Positions 20,757-29,782 of a DNA stretch of 43,853 nucleotides are shown piece by piece. The translations under genes were made by a program, and so were the position numbers. Every line of letters begins with the position of its first letter. Position 1 is the stretch's first letter. Origin of the DNA: Methanobrevibacter sp. (GTDB lineage Archaea > Methanobacteriota > Methanobacteria > Methanobacteriales > Methanobacteriaceae); NCBI GenBank assembly GCA_017652345.1, contig JAGCBE010000364.1:1-43853 (forward strand), in the 5' to 3' direction. The notes beneath the pieces were generated by a model. That model was not told the DNA's origin, did not search any database, and saw only the letters and a list, made by a program, of their open reading frames with translations.

Positions 20757-21020
20757 TTATTGCATGTCAAATTTACGACATTTACGAAAAAGTATAAGAG
20801 CTTTCTTTAAAAGTCTACCAAATTGCCAGTAACTTATATGAATTTTGTATTCAGATTCCATAAAATCACATCCAGGATAGCCTTCTTTGTCATAAATTGC
20901 TACAGTTTTTAAAATTTCTTTTAAAGGTGTAGGAATTTGATATTTATCTAGTAGCAAATTTAACTCTACTGGTGGTAAACTTTTAATAAAAACTTTGGTT
21001 GCGTGTTGATCTATATTCAT
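20757..21020 (-). CDS. Hypothetical protein, possible helix-turn-helix (87 aa)
   Basis: Not recognised. The C-terminal half (HISYWQFGRLLKKALILFRK, about 62-81) has the pattern of a recognition helix in a helix-turn-helix, with basic residues, and the upstream helices fit. The start overlaps the stop of the 52-aa gene (ATGA-type) and has only a weak ribosome site, implying coupling. If it binds DNA it could act on late promoters, but this is speculative. Confidence 0.55.
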   Translation of the reverse strand: MNIDQHATKVFIKSLPPVELNLLLDKYQIPTPLKEILKTVAIYDKEGYPGCDFMESEYKIHISYWQFGRLLKKALILFRKCRKFDMQ

Positions 21021-21175
21021 TGTGTACTCATTTTTGAAAAATCTAATGGAATTCCATTACGAGTTACTACAACTCTAGTAATATTTGGTAAACGAAATAA
21101 CAAGTTTCCATCACTTTTTACATTAGCTTTGATTCTAGGATGCAAAGATCTGTAAACTTGTATAACATTTCCCAT
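21017..21175 (-). CDS. Hypothetical small basic protein (52 aa)
   Basis: A 52-aa beta-rich basic ORF (MGNVIQVYRSLHPRIKANVK at the start), starting with ATG at 21175 after GGAGTAATAA and stopping in overlap with the next start. It fills an otherwise empty 159-base gap between coupled genes. Not recognised; the strong ribosome site and overlaps support it. Confidence 0.6.
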   Translation of the reverse strand: MGNVIQVYRSLHPRIKANVKSDGNLLFRLPNITRVVVTRNGIPLDFSKMSTQ

Positions 21176-21178
21176 TTA

Positions 21179-21382
21179 TTACTCCACTTTTGCAATATTA
21201 TTGTTACTATTTGTATTAGGTTGCTCTAAATTTATGTAAGTTGGTGTAGTAAATATATAATATAGACACATAGCTAACATAAATAGTAAAGCAATACATA
21301 CATTTTTGTACATTTTTGCAGCTTTTTCATACGGAGTTGCAGCAGTTTGTGCAAGAATTATTAATTGTTCTAAATCTTCCAT
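21179..21382 (-). CDS. Small single-pass membrane protein (67 aa)
   Basis: An acidic N-terminal helix is followed by one hydrophobic transmembrane segment (VCIALLFMLAMCLYYIFTT, about 28-46) and an Asn-rich tail. It lies between a fibre-assembly-like gene and a small basic gene. A holin function is possible on topology, but it is 2.4 kb from the endolysin, so this remains a candidate only. Confidence 0.6.
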   Translation of the reverse strand: MEDLEQLIILAQTAATPYEKAAKMYKNVCIALLFMLAMCLYYIFTTPTYINLEQPNTNSNNNIAKVE

Positions 21383-21383
21383 G

Positions 21384-21743
21384 TTATTCCTCTACTGGAT
21401 ATGGGTATCTTTCTTGAATATCTGCAACAACTTCAGCACGTTTCTGTAAAAGTTCGTTAATTTCTGCAATAATTTCAGGTGTTTGTTCTTCATCTCGTAA
21501 AGAAGTTATCTGACAAGTAATAGGATCTTTTTCTCTAGTATAAGCATCTGCACGCTTTTGACGTTGTTCTTCTCTAGTTGGTGCAGGTGGTTCTGGACAT
21601 TCTGATTCTAAGTAAAGTTTTCCATCATAACCATACACAATATTTTCTTCGGTAGTTTCATAAGAACCCCAATGTTTTGCCACTTTTTCAAATGGCGTTG
21701 ATTTAATAATTTCATTATTTTGTTTTTGATAATAAGTTGTCAT
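21384..21743 (-). CDS. Probable tail fibre assembly protein (119 aa)
   Basis: The protein follows a fibre gene and has the pattern of small fibre-assembly/chaperone proteins: an N-terminal part with Tyr/Trp and GKLYLESECPEPPAPT, a basic helix EEQRQKRADAYTREKDP and an acidic helical C-terminus ending in a Pro/Tyr tail. Such proteins help fold or attach the fibre encoded just upstream. ATG 21743 has AGGAGAG. Motif match is by memory of the family, with no domain proof. Confidence 0.55.
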   Translation of the reverse strand: MTTYYQKQNNEIIKSTPFEKVAKHWGSYETTEENIVYGYDGKLYLESECPEPPAPTREEQRQKRADAYTREKDPITCQITSLRDEEQTPEIIAEINELLQKRAEVVADIQERYPYPVEE

Positions 21744-21766
21744 TTTATACTCTCCTTTTAAAATTA

Positions 21767-23584
21767 TTACGCATTTATATCCCCTTCTAAATAAACAAAT
21801 GTAGCTGCACCATTCCCTGTTAAACCACTATAATAAAAATAACATTTTTGTCCTTTTTTCATTGGTATATGTCCTTTACAATAAGTTTGGTTTGTAATAC
21901 CTGTACCATCTGTTAAAAATCCTGTATTAGAACTTGAATCTTTTAATGCTAATTGTACATAACCACCATTACTTACTTGTAAATCTACAGATAAATATCC
22001 ATTTGCTGGAGCTTCATAATAATTTGTGGTTGCAGGAATTGTAATCACCTCATAATAATCACTTGGCATACCAAGACCAGCAATTAAAGATTTACCTTGT
22101 GTGGATAAGTTAGCTGCATTCAAATCTACTTTATTATTAAACAATTCTGTATTTAATCCAGCTGTTTGTTCTGTTGCTGTTTGAGAGAATTGTCCTATAT
22201 AGAAGTAGAGGTACATCTGTGTTGCACGTTGTTGAACGGGCGCATTGTTTTGATAAGCAGAAGATGAAATAGAAGCATCAATTTTAACTCCCTGTGTATC
22301 ATATGACCTGTTTGTGCTTGGGAATCTTGCTTCGTCGGACGTTGTTGTTCTTGTATATTCACACGCACCACTTATTGTGCCATCTGCAGTATCGCTGTGT
22401 AAGAAATTTCCAGCAACAATGTTTGGCAAACTTTCTGATACATACTTTCCAACAGTATCTCTTAACCCAACAAATCCATACTTTGTTCTAGGTAATTTAA
22501 ATCTTTGATTAGTTGTGTCTAGGACATAATACCAGGCTACTCCTGATTCATTATAAATGTTTTCTACTGTTGTTTCATCTGTTGTAATTTTATGACCATC
22601 AGTAGCTAGTACATAGGTAATTGTATAGCTTCCAATTGTTTCTGTCTGTGTTGTTCCATTTGTGTAGTCATCTACTAAATGATTATATGCTTCAAGATAT
22701 GTTCCGTATTGCGTTATTGCAGGATGCCAACTAAATGTATCTGCTCGTAGCCAATTTTGATCATTTAGTAAATGATCTTCCCATTTATGGTCAAATAAAT
22801 CCCATCCATTTGTAACACTTAATGCAGCTTCTTGAGCAAGTTGTGCACTATTTGCTGCAGATACTGCACTATTGTATGCATTTGTTGCTTGTGTTGGTGC
22901 ATCTAATATAGCATTTATGTTAGAACTACATGTATTTATATCAGATAAATTGTTATATACTGATAAAATACTTAATATATTATCACCAATACTGTTTACA
23001 TTTAATATATTATCTGCAACAGTTTTAATATTTTCATCACCAAGTAAATCATTTTTTATTGCAATAAATCCTGGGTCTAATAAAATTCCATCACGAGCTA
23101 ATTCAGCTTGTTCTTTAAAGTATTTAGAGTTGTTAGTTTCTGTACCAGTTCCACCAATAGCGTATGCTTTTGACGAATAATCTACAGGACTTTCGTTAAT
23201 TACTACAATACCATCTGTTTTTTCTGCCCAATCTTGTGCACGTAATGCTGCAACTTGTGCACCCATTTCACCTTGAAGATCATAATATGTTGGATTATCT
23301 CCTAAAAATGTATCAAAATCATCAGCAGTTGTAATATGATCTACTAAAACTTTAAAAAGTCCACCATAGTTGTTACTATTTTCATCACTAATGTATACTA
23401 AATCACCAATTTCGTATTGAGTTACTTGTTTCCATGCACCTTTATATTGTTGAGATTGTACAAAATTAGCAATTAATGCATCAATTGCTTTAAAGTTTTC
23501 CTTAATTTCAGTATGCCATGTAGCAACATTGAATTCTGGTATCATAAATTTAAAGTTTTTTGTGTATTCTTCAATATTTGACAT
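21767..23584 (-). CDS. Tail fibre protein A, with shared N-terminal virion anchor (605 aa)
   Basis: Receptor-binding fibre. Residues 1-~105 are clearly paralogous to the N-terminus of the 474-aa fibre gene (shared IPEFN-ATWH, NF..IDAL, KG-W, VYI-DE, FKVL-DH), indicating a common docking site on the tail. A linker with an Asn/Ser/Ala coiled coil follows (about 130-270). The C-terminal part (about 285-605) is beta-rich with KLPRTKYGFVGLRD and QMYLYFYIGQF, a pattern common at fibre tips, then a Ser/Gly/Thr-rich tip domain. ATG 23584 was chosen for its AAGGAG; an upstream ATG at 23608 lacks one. Confidence 0.8.
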   Translation of the reverse strand: MSNIEEYTKNFKFMIPEFNVATWHTEIKENFKAIDALIANFVQSQQYKGAWKQVTQYEIGDLVYISDENSNNYGGLFKVLVDHITTADDFDTFLGDNPTYYDLQGEMGAQVAALRAQDWAEKTDGIVVINESPVDYSSKAYAIGGTGTETNNSKYFKEQAELARDGILLDPGFIAIKNDLLGDENIKTVADNILNVNSIGDNILSILSVYNNLSDINTCSSNINAILDAPTQATNAYNSAVSAANSAQLAQEAALSVTNGWDLFDHKWEDHLLNDQNWLRADTFSWHPAITQYGTYLEAYNHLVDDYTNGTTQTETIGSYTITYVLATDGHKITTDETTVENIYNESGVAWYYVLDTTNQRFKLPRTKYGFVGLRDTVGKYVSESLPNIVAGNFLHSDTADGTISGACEYTRTTTSDEARFPSTNRSYDTQGVKIDASISSSAYQNNAPVQQRATQMYLYFYIGQFSQTATEQTAGLNTELFNNKVDLNAANLSTQGKSLIAGLGMPSDYYEVITIPATTNYYEAPANGYLSVDLQVSNGGYVQLALKDSSSNTGFLTDGTGITNQTYCKGHIPMKKGQKCYFYYSGLTGNGAATFVYLEGDINA

Positions 23585-23607
23585 AGAAACTCCTTCAGTT
23601 TTGTACA

Positions 23608-23636
23608 ATTTTATTACAATTTTACAACATAGTCAA
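23608..23636 (-). promoter_or_regulatory. Candidate sigma-70-type promoter before fibre A
   Basis: On the minus strand TTGACT (23631-23636) and TAAAAT (23608-23613) are 17 bases apart, in the 52-base spacer before fibre A. Each hexamer has five of six consensus bases. It could give extra expression of fibre genes on top of read-through. Confidence 0.45.
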
Positions 23637-23846
23637 CTATCTTTGTCGCATTGTTGCAACTAAATTATATTGTTGTGCAAGTTGTAATTTCTTTTTAGGA
23701 TCTTTACACATTTTATAATACTTAAACCAACGCATAGCCATAGCTTGTTTATGTCTAAAAAATGTTTCTTTATCTATGTTTGATTCTCGTGCTTGAGCTT
23801 CAACATCTAAAAAATTTGGTAAATCATCTTGTTCATATTTAGTCAT
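23637..23846 (-). CDS. Hypothetical basic helical protein (69 aa)
   Basis: Not recognised. A small Lys/Gln/Arg-rich helical protein (FRHKQAMAMRWFKYYKMCKD), no membrane segment. It starts inside the end of the Hint-domain gene (8-base overlap) with AGGAG upstream, so it is coupled to it. It might be a chaperone or accessory for the fibre proteins on both sides. Confidence 0.6.
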   Translation of the reverse strand: MTKYEQDDLPNFLDVEAQARESNIDKETFFRHKQAMAMRWFKYYKMCKDPKKKLQLAQQYNLVATMRQR

Positions 23847-25155
23847 TTAAAAATTCTCCTATGTTTTCACTAGGTGTACTTTGTACTTGTTTCTGTTCTT
23901 CAGTACCTAAGTGAATTTCTGTACTTCTTCTGTTTCCACATACAAGTCCATTAGCAAAGTATATGTTCCAATTCTTTGTTGCAATAGTAAAATGGTGTGA
24001 TACCTTTTCCATATTTGTATGCTTTAACAAAGCTACTTGGTTTCCGTCTTTATCTATTGTATGTTGACCAATTTCAAATTCATCAAGATATACAAACGCT
24101 TGACGTTCTACATTATAAAACCTGTGGTGGTGTGCTGTTCTAACTTCTATACCGTTTTCAAACTCCCACAAATCGTATTCGTCAGCATAGTTCTTTTGGT
24201 CTCCATCACTATAAATAACTTCATCTTCAGAAAGCTCCCCTGTTTCTGGGTTGATAGACATAACCATATCGCCAACTTTTACTTGAGAGATTTCTTTGAT
24301 AGAACCATCAGCCATTGTTATTGCTGTACCCTTTAACAAACAATCGGCTTCATAGATTTTAAGTTTTGAATCTTGAGTTAGGGTTACTGTTTCTCCAGGA
24401 CTTAATGCACGAGTAGTGCCACCAACTGTTAATTCAATGATACAATCTCCCCAATAGTAACTATCAGCACTATTTACTATAAATTTTGAAACTGATGGGA
24501 TAATAACTCTTGAATATGCATTAAACTGTGACCACCCATCAGTAAACAATGGGAAAGTATTTGTGTTATTTAAAGTAAGATTTAAGTGCTGACCTCCATT
24601 ATGGTTGTATAGATATTCAAGGTTGAAACCACCCCCACCTCCGCCACCTGATACATTTACATCAGCATTTGCATAATTAGTTACATCATAAGTTCCGTTT
24701 TGTGTAATACTTAATGTTCCTGTTGGTTGTGTTCCATTATAATTACCCGTTACATTAAGAATAGTTACACCATTTTTAATATTTCCAGCTTGAATATTTG
24801 TATCAATAGCAGATGTAACTGGATTTACAGTTATAGTTCCGTTACCTGAATATCCCTGATTCACCATCAGTGTTTGGGTTGTTGTTTTAGGAGTTACTGT
24901 TCTTGATTGATTTCGTGGTGTTACTGTAATAGATGTTATTCCGTTTTTACCAGCACTAGGTGTATAAGTACTTCCACTAGCAATTGTTAGATTTTCACTT
25001 CTAACCTCTCCTTTTAATTCTGTTATCGTTCCAATATCAGTTGCAAGTTGTGAACTACCACCACCAGATGTAACAGTTCCACCTTTATTTGTAATAGCTG
25101 TTCTTGCATTTTGTATATCTGTATTTAAATCATTTAATGCACTTGCTATTGTCAT
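23839..25155 (-). CDS. Fibre-type protein with C-terminal Hint (intein-like) domain (438 aa)
   Basis: The first ~175 residues are Ser/Thr/Gly repeats typical of phage fibres (NGTITV, NGTYDVTNYANADVNVSG) ending in a Gly run. A beta domain follows (175-270). Residues 272-408 form a Hint domain: Cys272 starts the first block (CLLKGTAITMADGSIKEISQ), block B has Thr340 and His343 (RTAHHHRF), and the end is NIYFANGLVCGN with Asn408. The usual His before the final Asn is Gly here, as in many bacterial intein-like domains. This predicts self-cleavage before Cys272, or cross-linking, rather than clean splicing. A short polar tail follows. ATG 25155 overlaps the stop of the upstream fibre gene. Confidence 0.75.
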   Translation of the reverse strand: MTIASALNDLNTDIQNARTAITNKGGTVTSGGGSSQLATDIGTITELKGEVRSENLTIASGSTYTPSAGKNGITSITVTPRNQSRTVTPKTTTQTLMVNQGYSGNGTITVNPVTSAIDTNIQAGNIKNGVTILNVTGNYNGTQPTGTLSITQNGTYDVTNYANADVNVSGGGGGGGFNLEYLYNHNGGQHLNLTLNNTNTFPLFTDGWSQFNAYSRVIIPSVSKFIVNSADSYYWGDCIIELTVGGTTRALSPGETVTLTQDSKLKIYEADCLLKGTAITMADGSIKEISQVKVGDMVMSINPETGELSEDEVIYSDGDQKNYADEYDLWEFENGIEVRTAHHHRFYNVERQAFVYLDEFEIGQHTIDKDGNQVALLKHTNMEKVSHHFTIATKNWNIYFANGLVCGNRRSTEIHLGTEEQKQVQSTPSENIGEFLND

Positions 25156-26579
25156 TACACACCTCGTATTGTATTGATAGTTGTTTCAATATCTCCAACA
25201 ATATCCCACACACATTTAGCACTTGGATATTCTGTGTCTGTACTTAAAGCAGAAATAGACGTTACTTTATTTGATACTACTTCATAACCAGATAAATCTA
25301 TACTTTCTGTTGTAGTTCCGTCTTTATCTGTTATAGAAATTGTCGTAACGCTTCCGCTTTGTGTTACAGAAGCACTTGGAGAAAATCCATCTTGTCCATC
25401 TGCACCATCTTGTCCAGGTATACCTTGTACACCTTGATCACCAGTATCACCTTTTTCTCCTTGTGGTATAAAAAAGTTTAAAATAATTTCATCTTCATCA
25501 CCAGTACTTGTAACTTCTGCAGGATCTCCTGGATCTATTGTTGTAGTATTACAAATAATATTAGCTAAAATTGTTTTAATTACACCAGCCCAACCTTTAG
25601 CAGAATGTTCACCACCTAAAACAGTTACTTCTTCATCTGTACCTTGTGCCCAAGTTGTTGCATTATCTTTTGCAGTTTGTGCACCAGATGCAGCTGTTTG
25701 TGCATCAGTTGATGCTTCTTGTGTATCTTCTAAATATTGTTGATAAGTACTGTCATAACTTGCTGCACTATTTGCATAACTTTGTGCATCATTTTTATAA
25801 CCTAATGCATCACTAGCTGAATTTGATGCAGCAGTTGCACTATTTGATGCAGAAGTTGCATAACCTTGTGCATTTAGTTCAGCAGTTTCTGCACCAGTTT
25901 GACTAGAACTTGCAGAATTTGCTGCAGATTGTGCATCAGTTTTAGCTTGTGTTGCTAAAGTTGCAGAATCACCTGCACTATTCATATAAGATAATGCATC
26001 ATCTTTATATTGTTCTGCATTATTCATATAACCTTGTGCAGCAGTTGCGTAACCTTCTGCACTATTTTTTGCACTTTCTGCATCAGTTTTATAAGTAAAT
26101 GCATCAGATTCATGTTCACTTGCAAGAGTTGCGTAATTTTTTGCTTCATTTGCATAATATTTTGCAGAATAATCAATAGGTGTACCATTTTCTACAACTT
26201 TTCCATCCATTTTTATAGCATAATCTTTAGCCATATTAAAATAGTTTACAACACCATTCATATCAGCATATTCTTCATAATATTCTGGATGAGCTGCATA
26301 AAATGTTTCAAACTTTGTATTACCAGATACATGATCTTGTAATACTTTAAAAATTTTACCTACATATTGATCATCTTCATCATTTATGTATACAATATCA
26401 TTTGTTTGGTAATCAGTTACAATTAACCATGGTCCTTTAAAGTTATTTATTTCAAAAAAGTTACCAAGTAGTGCATCAATTAGAGTAAAGTTATACTCCA
26501 TAGCATCATGCCACGTTGCTATATTAAATTCAGGTATTTTCATACTAAAATTTGTAGTATAACTTTTAATTTGTGACAT
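25155..26579 (-). CDS. Tail fibre protein B, with shared anchor, coiled coil and collagen-like segment (474 aa)
   Basis: Residues 1-~105 are the same virion-anchor domain as in fibre A. An Ala/Ser/Asn-rich coiled-coil shaft follows (about 150-320) with repeats such as DAQTAASGAQTAK, then a collagen-like Gly-X-Y stretch (GEKGDTGDQGVQGIPGQDG, about 383-401). The C-terminus is a short trimer-forming-like region (SALSTDTEYPSAKCVWD) rather than a large receptor domain. It probably forms the stem of a branched fibre with the Hint-domain protein encoded immediately downstream. ATG 26579 follows AGGAGATAAT. Confidence 0.8.
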   Translation of the reverse strand: MSQIKSYTTNFSMKIPEFNIATWHDAMEYNFTLIDALLGNFFEINNFKGPWLIVTDYQTNDIVYINDEDDQYVGKIFKVLQDHVSGNTKFETFYAAHPEYYEEYADMNGVVNYFNMAKDYAIKMDGKVVENGTPIDYSAKYYANEAKNYATLASEHESDAFTYKTDAESAKNSAEGYATAAQGYMNNAEQYKDDALSYMNSAGDSATLATQAKTDAQSAANSASSSQTGAETAELNAQGYATSASNSATAASNSASDALGYKNDAQSYANSAASYDSTYQQYLEDTQEASTDAQTAASGAQTAKDNATTWAQGTDEEVTVLGGEHSAKGWAGVIKTILANIICNTTTIDPGDPAEVTSTGDEDEIILNFFIPQGEKGDTGDQGVQGIPGQDGADGQDGFSPSASVTQSGSVTTISITDKDGTTTESIDLSGYEVVSNKVTSISALSTDTEYPSAKCVWDIVGDIETTINTIRGV

Positions 26580-26580
26580 A

Positions 26581-29046
26581 TTATCTCCTAATATTACCAA
26601 CTAAATAGAACAAAGATATTGCAGATATTTTTAAATCTTCTTTACTACTACCATATATTCTTAATTTAGTCAAATTAAATTTCGCAGTATATGCAAAAAG
26701 TTCTTCTGTTGAAGTACGTCTACCACCACCATAACGTTGACGACCATTACCCCAACCAGCAGCATCACCACCAACTAAATCAATATGCATTTCACATTCT
26801 GGATCTTTCAAATAATCATACCAAGTTCCAAAAGTGTAATTACTTGTACCAGTTGATGTAACACCAATGTATCGAAGTGTTTTCTTTGCAACACGATTGT
26901 TAAAATCTTGCCAACCAAATTCCCAATCAAATGTTATATCTTTACCAGAAATTCCAGTTTCTTCATCAGCTGGATAATCTGGATCATCTTGGAAATCAGA
27001 AAAGATTGGTCTATCTGCATTACCTAATACATAAATTATAGTACCATTTGCAAAAAATACTTCATTTAATGCAGATGTACAACCACATTGAAAATTCCAA
27101 CCAGTAAATAAACTCCATGCACCAGTTGTTGCTTTTGTTTGTGAAGCTGTACTTGGAATAGTATAAACGAAGCAAAGTGTTTCAGTTGTTTCTTCAAGTG
27201 TTGAACCATTTGGAATAAACAACATATATTGTTGTTCTTTTGGATTATAAACTGTCCAAATTCTATTAGTTAATGAATCTTGTGTTAAATCTTTAAAAGT
27301 TTTGTACAATTCTGGTCCAATAATTGTAGACAATTTTGCAGAAGTTGTTAAACTTGATAATACTTGTTTACGAAATAATCCAACACCGTCATAACTTAAA
27401 CATGCAACATCACCTAAAATTGTTTGATATGTACGATTACTTATACAACCAAAGTCACTAATCACATCAGAAAATTCAGGTTTGTGTAATTGATATTCAA
27501 TACCATCATTAGTTGTTGCATCTATCATTGTACCTAGTGTACCAAATGCAGAAACTTCATCAAAACCGACAATAAGCTGTGTACGATAACGAGAAAGACC
27601 TTTAATTTCTGACATAGATGTAGAAACAACTTTACCAATATCTACATAAATACCACCATTTTCCAAATAATCTACACTACCATCATTAAATGTTGCAATT
27701 GTATCATAATCTGAAATATAAATACGATCTTTATGTCGTACTTCTTCACCAGTTTGAAAACCATCTTCAATAGTATTACCAACAACCATATAATGGTTAA
27801 TAGCAATCGCATATTTTGCAATAGGAATCATGCTATTTGTTTGAGTTGCTTCATCAACTAAATAGTTACATGGAATTACATTATACAAGTTTACATAAAG
27901 TGGTTTATTCCATTCATTCCAAATAGTTAATATTCCATTAAATACAGTAAAACATACTGAATCTACTGGATATTTTGCTGTATGAATCCAACCACCAGGA
28001 TGTGTTGTATTTGTTTGATTAGCTATATCTTCATTAAACAAAATTGATGCATTACCTGAAGCATCTATTGCAACAACTTCACCATAATCAGTTACTGCAA
28101 TAATTTTGTCCAAGAAATATGTCATATCAACAATTCTTGTACCAGAAATATTACGATTATCATGTTTTATTGTAACTTCTGATAAAGTTCCAGCAGTTGC
28201 TGCTGTATCTGATATATCTACTTTATATTTTTCAAAATCTCGTTCAACAACTATATAAGTTCCTTCCAAAGTTGAAGGATCTGTTATAGTTACTTTATGA
28301 CCTATTAACAATTCATTACCATTTTGTGCAGCATATTCAAAAACTGCTAACTTTTTAACAGGTTGATCAGAAATATCTCCTGCTTTTTCATAAGTTGTTC
28401 CATTTCTTGATAAAGTATATTGAATACTTGTTGCAGATGTTGCTGAACTTTGTTCACAATCTATTTCAATTGTTGTAGAATCTGCATAAGTTACTGTCCA
28501 ATCTCCTACATATTCTGCAGGACTTGTAACAGAAATCTCATCACCTTTTTTAACTAATGGATTTATGTTACGATCAAATGTCATAGTATTACCAATAATA
28601 CCAACATTTGCAGCAGTTTGTGTAATTCCGTTACAAGTATATTGTACATCTGTGAAATTTTTGTCAGCTGGTGGATTAGTTATAATAACTGTAAACTTTG
28701 AGTAATAATTGTTCGTAACTGTATACGAACCTGCAATAGATGCTGGTGATGCTATTGTAATTGTATCACCTTTTTCAACATTATGTATAGTATCTTGTGC
28801 AAATTTTACAAATTGGTTTACTTCTACTTCAACATTTTCATAAGTTTCTTCAAGTTCTACATATTTTGTTACATCTACAAAATATTTTGTACCATATCGT
28901 TTCTGTTTTGCACCACTGATTCCATAAAATACATTATTTTCAACTTTAGAATATTTAGTTGACATATTTAAGTCAGAGCTAACTGCATCCCAACCACCAT
29001 CAAATTCTCTAATTGTTGAAACGTTTAAGGAATCAAATTTAGGCAT
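26581..29046 (-). CDS. Tail tube / nozzle protein (T7 gp12-like, tail tubular protein B) (821 aa)
   Basis: Large beta-rich protein placed between the adaptor gene and the fibres, the position of tail tubular protein B in T7-type phages. The N-terminus NVSTIREFDGGWDAVSSDLNM is characteristic of nozzle-type proteins; the middle has repeated beta modules (PASIAGSYTV and PAEYVGDWTV are duplicated motifs), then propeller-like segments (IDASGNASILFNED, RYRTQLIVGFDE). The gene ends one base before fibre B starts. It probably forms the distal tail tube and carries the fibres. Assigned by size, composition and gene order. Confidence 0.65.
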   Translation of the reverse strand: MPKFDSLNVSTIREFDGGWDAVSSDLNMSTKYSKVENNVFYGISGAKQKRYGTKYFVDVTKYVELEETYENVEVEVNQFVKFAQDTIHNVEKGDTITIASPASIAGSYTVTNNYYSKFTVIITNPPADKNFTDVQYTCNGITQTAANVGIIGNTMTFDRNINPLVKKGDEISVTSPAEYVGDWTVTYADSTTIEIDCEQSSATSATSIQYTLSRNGTTYEKAGDISDQPVKKLAVFEYAAQNGNELLIGHKVTITDPSTLEGTYIVVERDFEKYKVDISDTAATAGTLSEVTIKHDNRNISGTRIVDMTYFLDKIIAVTDYGEVVAIDASGNASILFNEDIANQTNTTHPGGWIHTAKYPVDSVCFTVFNGILTIWNEWNKPLYVNLYNVIPCNYLVDEATQTNSMIPIAKYAIAINHYMVVGNTIEDGFQTGEEVRHKDRIYISDYDTIATFNDGSVDYLENGGIYVDIGKVVSTSMSEIKGLSRYRTQLIVGFDEVSAFGTLGTMIDATTNDGIEYQLHKPEFSDVISDFGCISNRTYQTILGDVACLSYDGVGLFRKQVLSSLTTSAKLSTIIGPELYKTFKDLTQDSLTNRIWTVYNPKEQQYMLFIPNGSTLEETTETLCFVYTIPSTASQTKATTGAWSLFTGWNFQCGCTSALNEVFFANGTIIYVLGNADRPIFSDFQDDPDYPADEETGISGKDITFDWEFGWQDFNNRVAKKTLRYIGVTSTGTSNYTFGTWYDYLKDPECEMHIDLVGGDAAGWGNGRQRYGGGRRTSTEELFAYTAKFNLTKLRIYGSSKEDLKISAISLFYLVGNIRR

Positions 29047-29048
29047 GC

Positions 29049-29717
29049 TTATCTCCAGACACTAGTTACAAAATATGCTAGACTATCATTATAATCAATT
29101 ATACCATCATTGTCAATAGCTTTAAGTTGTTTCATTCGATCATCACGAAGTTTAACAAATTTTTCAAGTTGTACTCTACTTGAATCATCATCTGCTAAAT
29201 AGTCAGCACAAGCAGCATAAACAAGATAATCACTATCAAAAGGTATAATTGTTTCTGGTAATATAGTTCCATTTGTATTTAATCTCCCTTTACTGCAAAT
29301 ATATATCGTACCTTCAGAAGTATACGGTATAATTTCAAAAATTTTATTTGGATTAGCAGATTCTTGATAATATGCTGGATAAGTTCCACTAATTAATTCA
29401 GGAACTGTACTTCCATGTAAACATTTTAACTGGTTTCTATATGTAGAATCTGGAGTTACACATACAATGTCATCAAAATCTGTAATAAAATCACTAACAT
29501 TTTCAATAGCCCAACCATTTATACCAGCTAGTGTAAATTTATACCAAGTTTGTAGATTACTCCATTCAAAATCATCAAAAGCTCGTGTATAATTGTCTAA
29601 AATCATTTGAGCTATACGATCTTCTGCATAAACTTGTACAGACGTTCCACGAAACATAGACAATCTTTGTATTACTCTTTGTGTTAATTGTGATAAAGTT
29701 TGATAATTAAATTTCAT
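29049..29717 (-). CDS. Head-tail adaptor (T7 gp11-like, tail tubular protein A) (222 aa)
   Basis: A helical adaptor thought to link portal to nozzle. N-terminal helices (TLSQLTQRVIQRLSMF, AEDRIAQMILDNYTRAFDDFEW) and a C-terminal YAACADYLADDDSSRVQLEKFVKLRDD helix match the gp11-type/gp6-like adaptor pattern, with a beta insertion between. I chose ATG 29717 because AAAAAGGAACG precedes it; an upstream ATG at 29765 would add 16 unlikely residues. It ends two bases before the nozzle gene. Confidence 0.65.
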   Translation of the reverse strand: MKFNYQTLSQLTQRVIQRLSMFRGTSVQVYAEDRIAQMILDNYTRAFDDFEWSNLQTWYKFTLAGINGWAIENVSDFITDFDDIVCVTPDSTYRNQLKCLHGSTVPELISGTYPAYYQESANPNKIFEIIPYTSEGTIYICSKGRLNTNGTILPETIIPFDSDYLVYAACADYLADDDSSRVQLEKFVKLRDDRMKQLKAIDNDGIIDYNDSLAYFVTSVWR

Positions 29718-29782
29718 GTTTCGTTCCTTTTTAAATATAAGTTGAGTAGGTGATGGGAGAGCCACACCACCTACTCGTTAGG

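Noticed and set aside
20700..20757. Promoter with TATACT upstream of the 129-aa gene
   Set aside because: A good -10 is present but no recognisable -35 at 16-18 bases and no extended -10.
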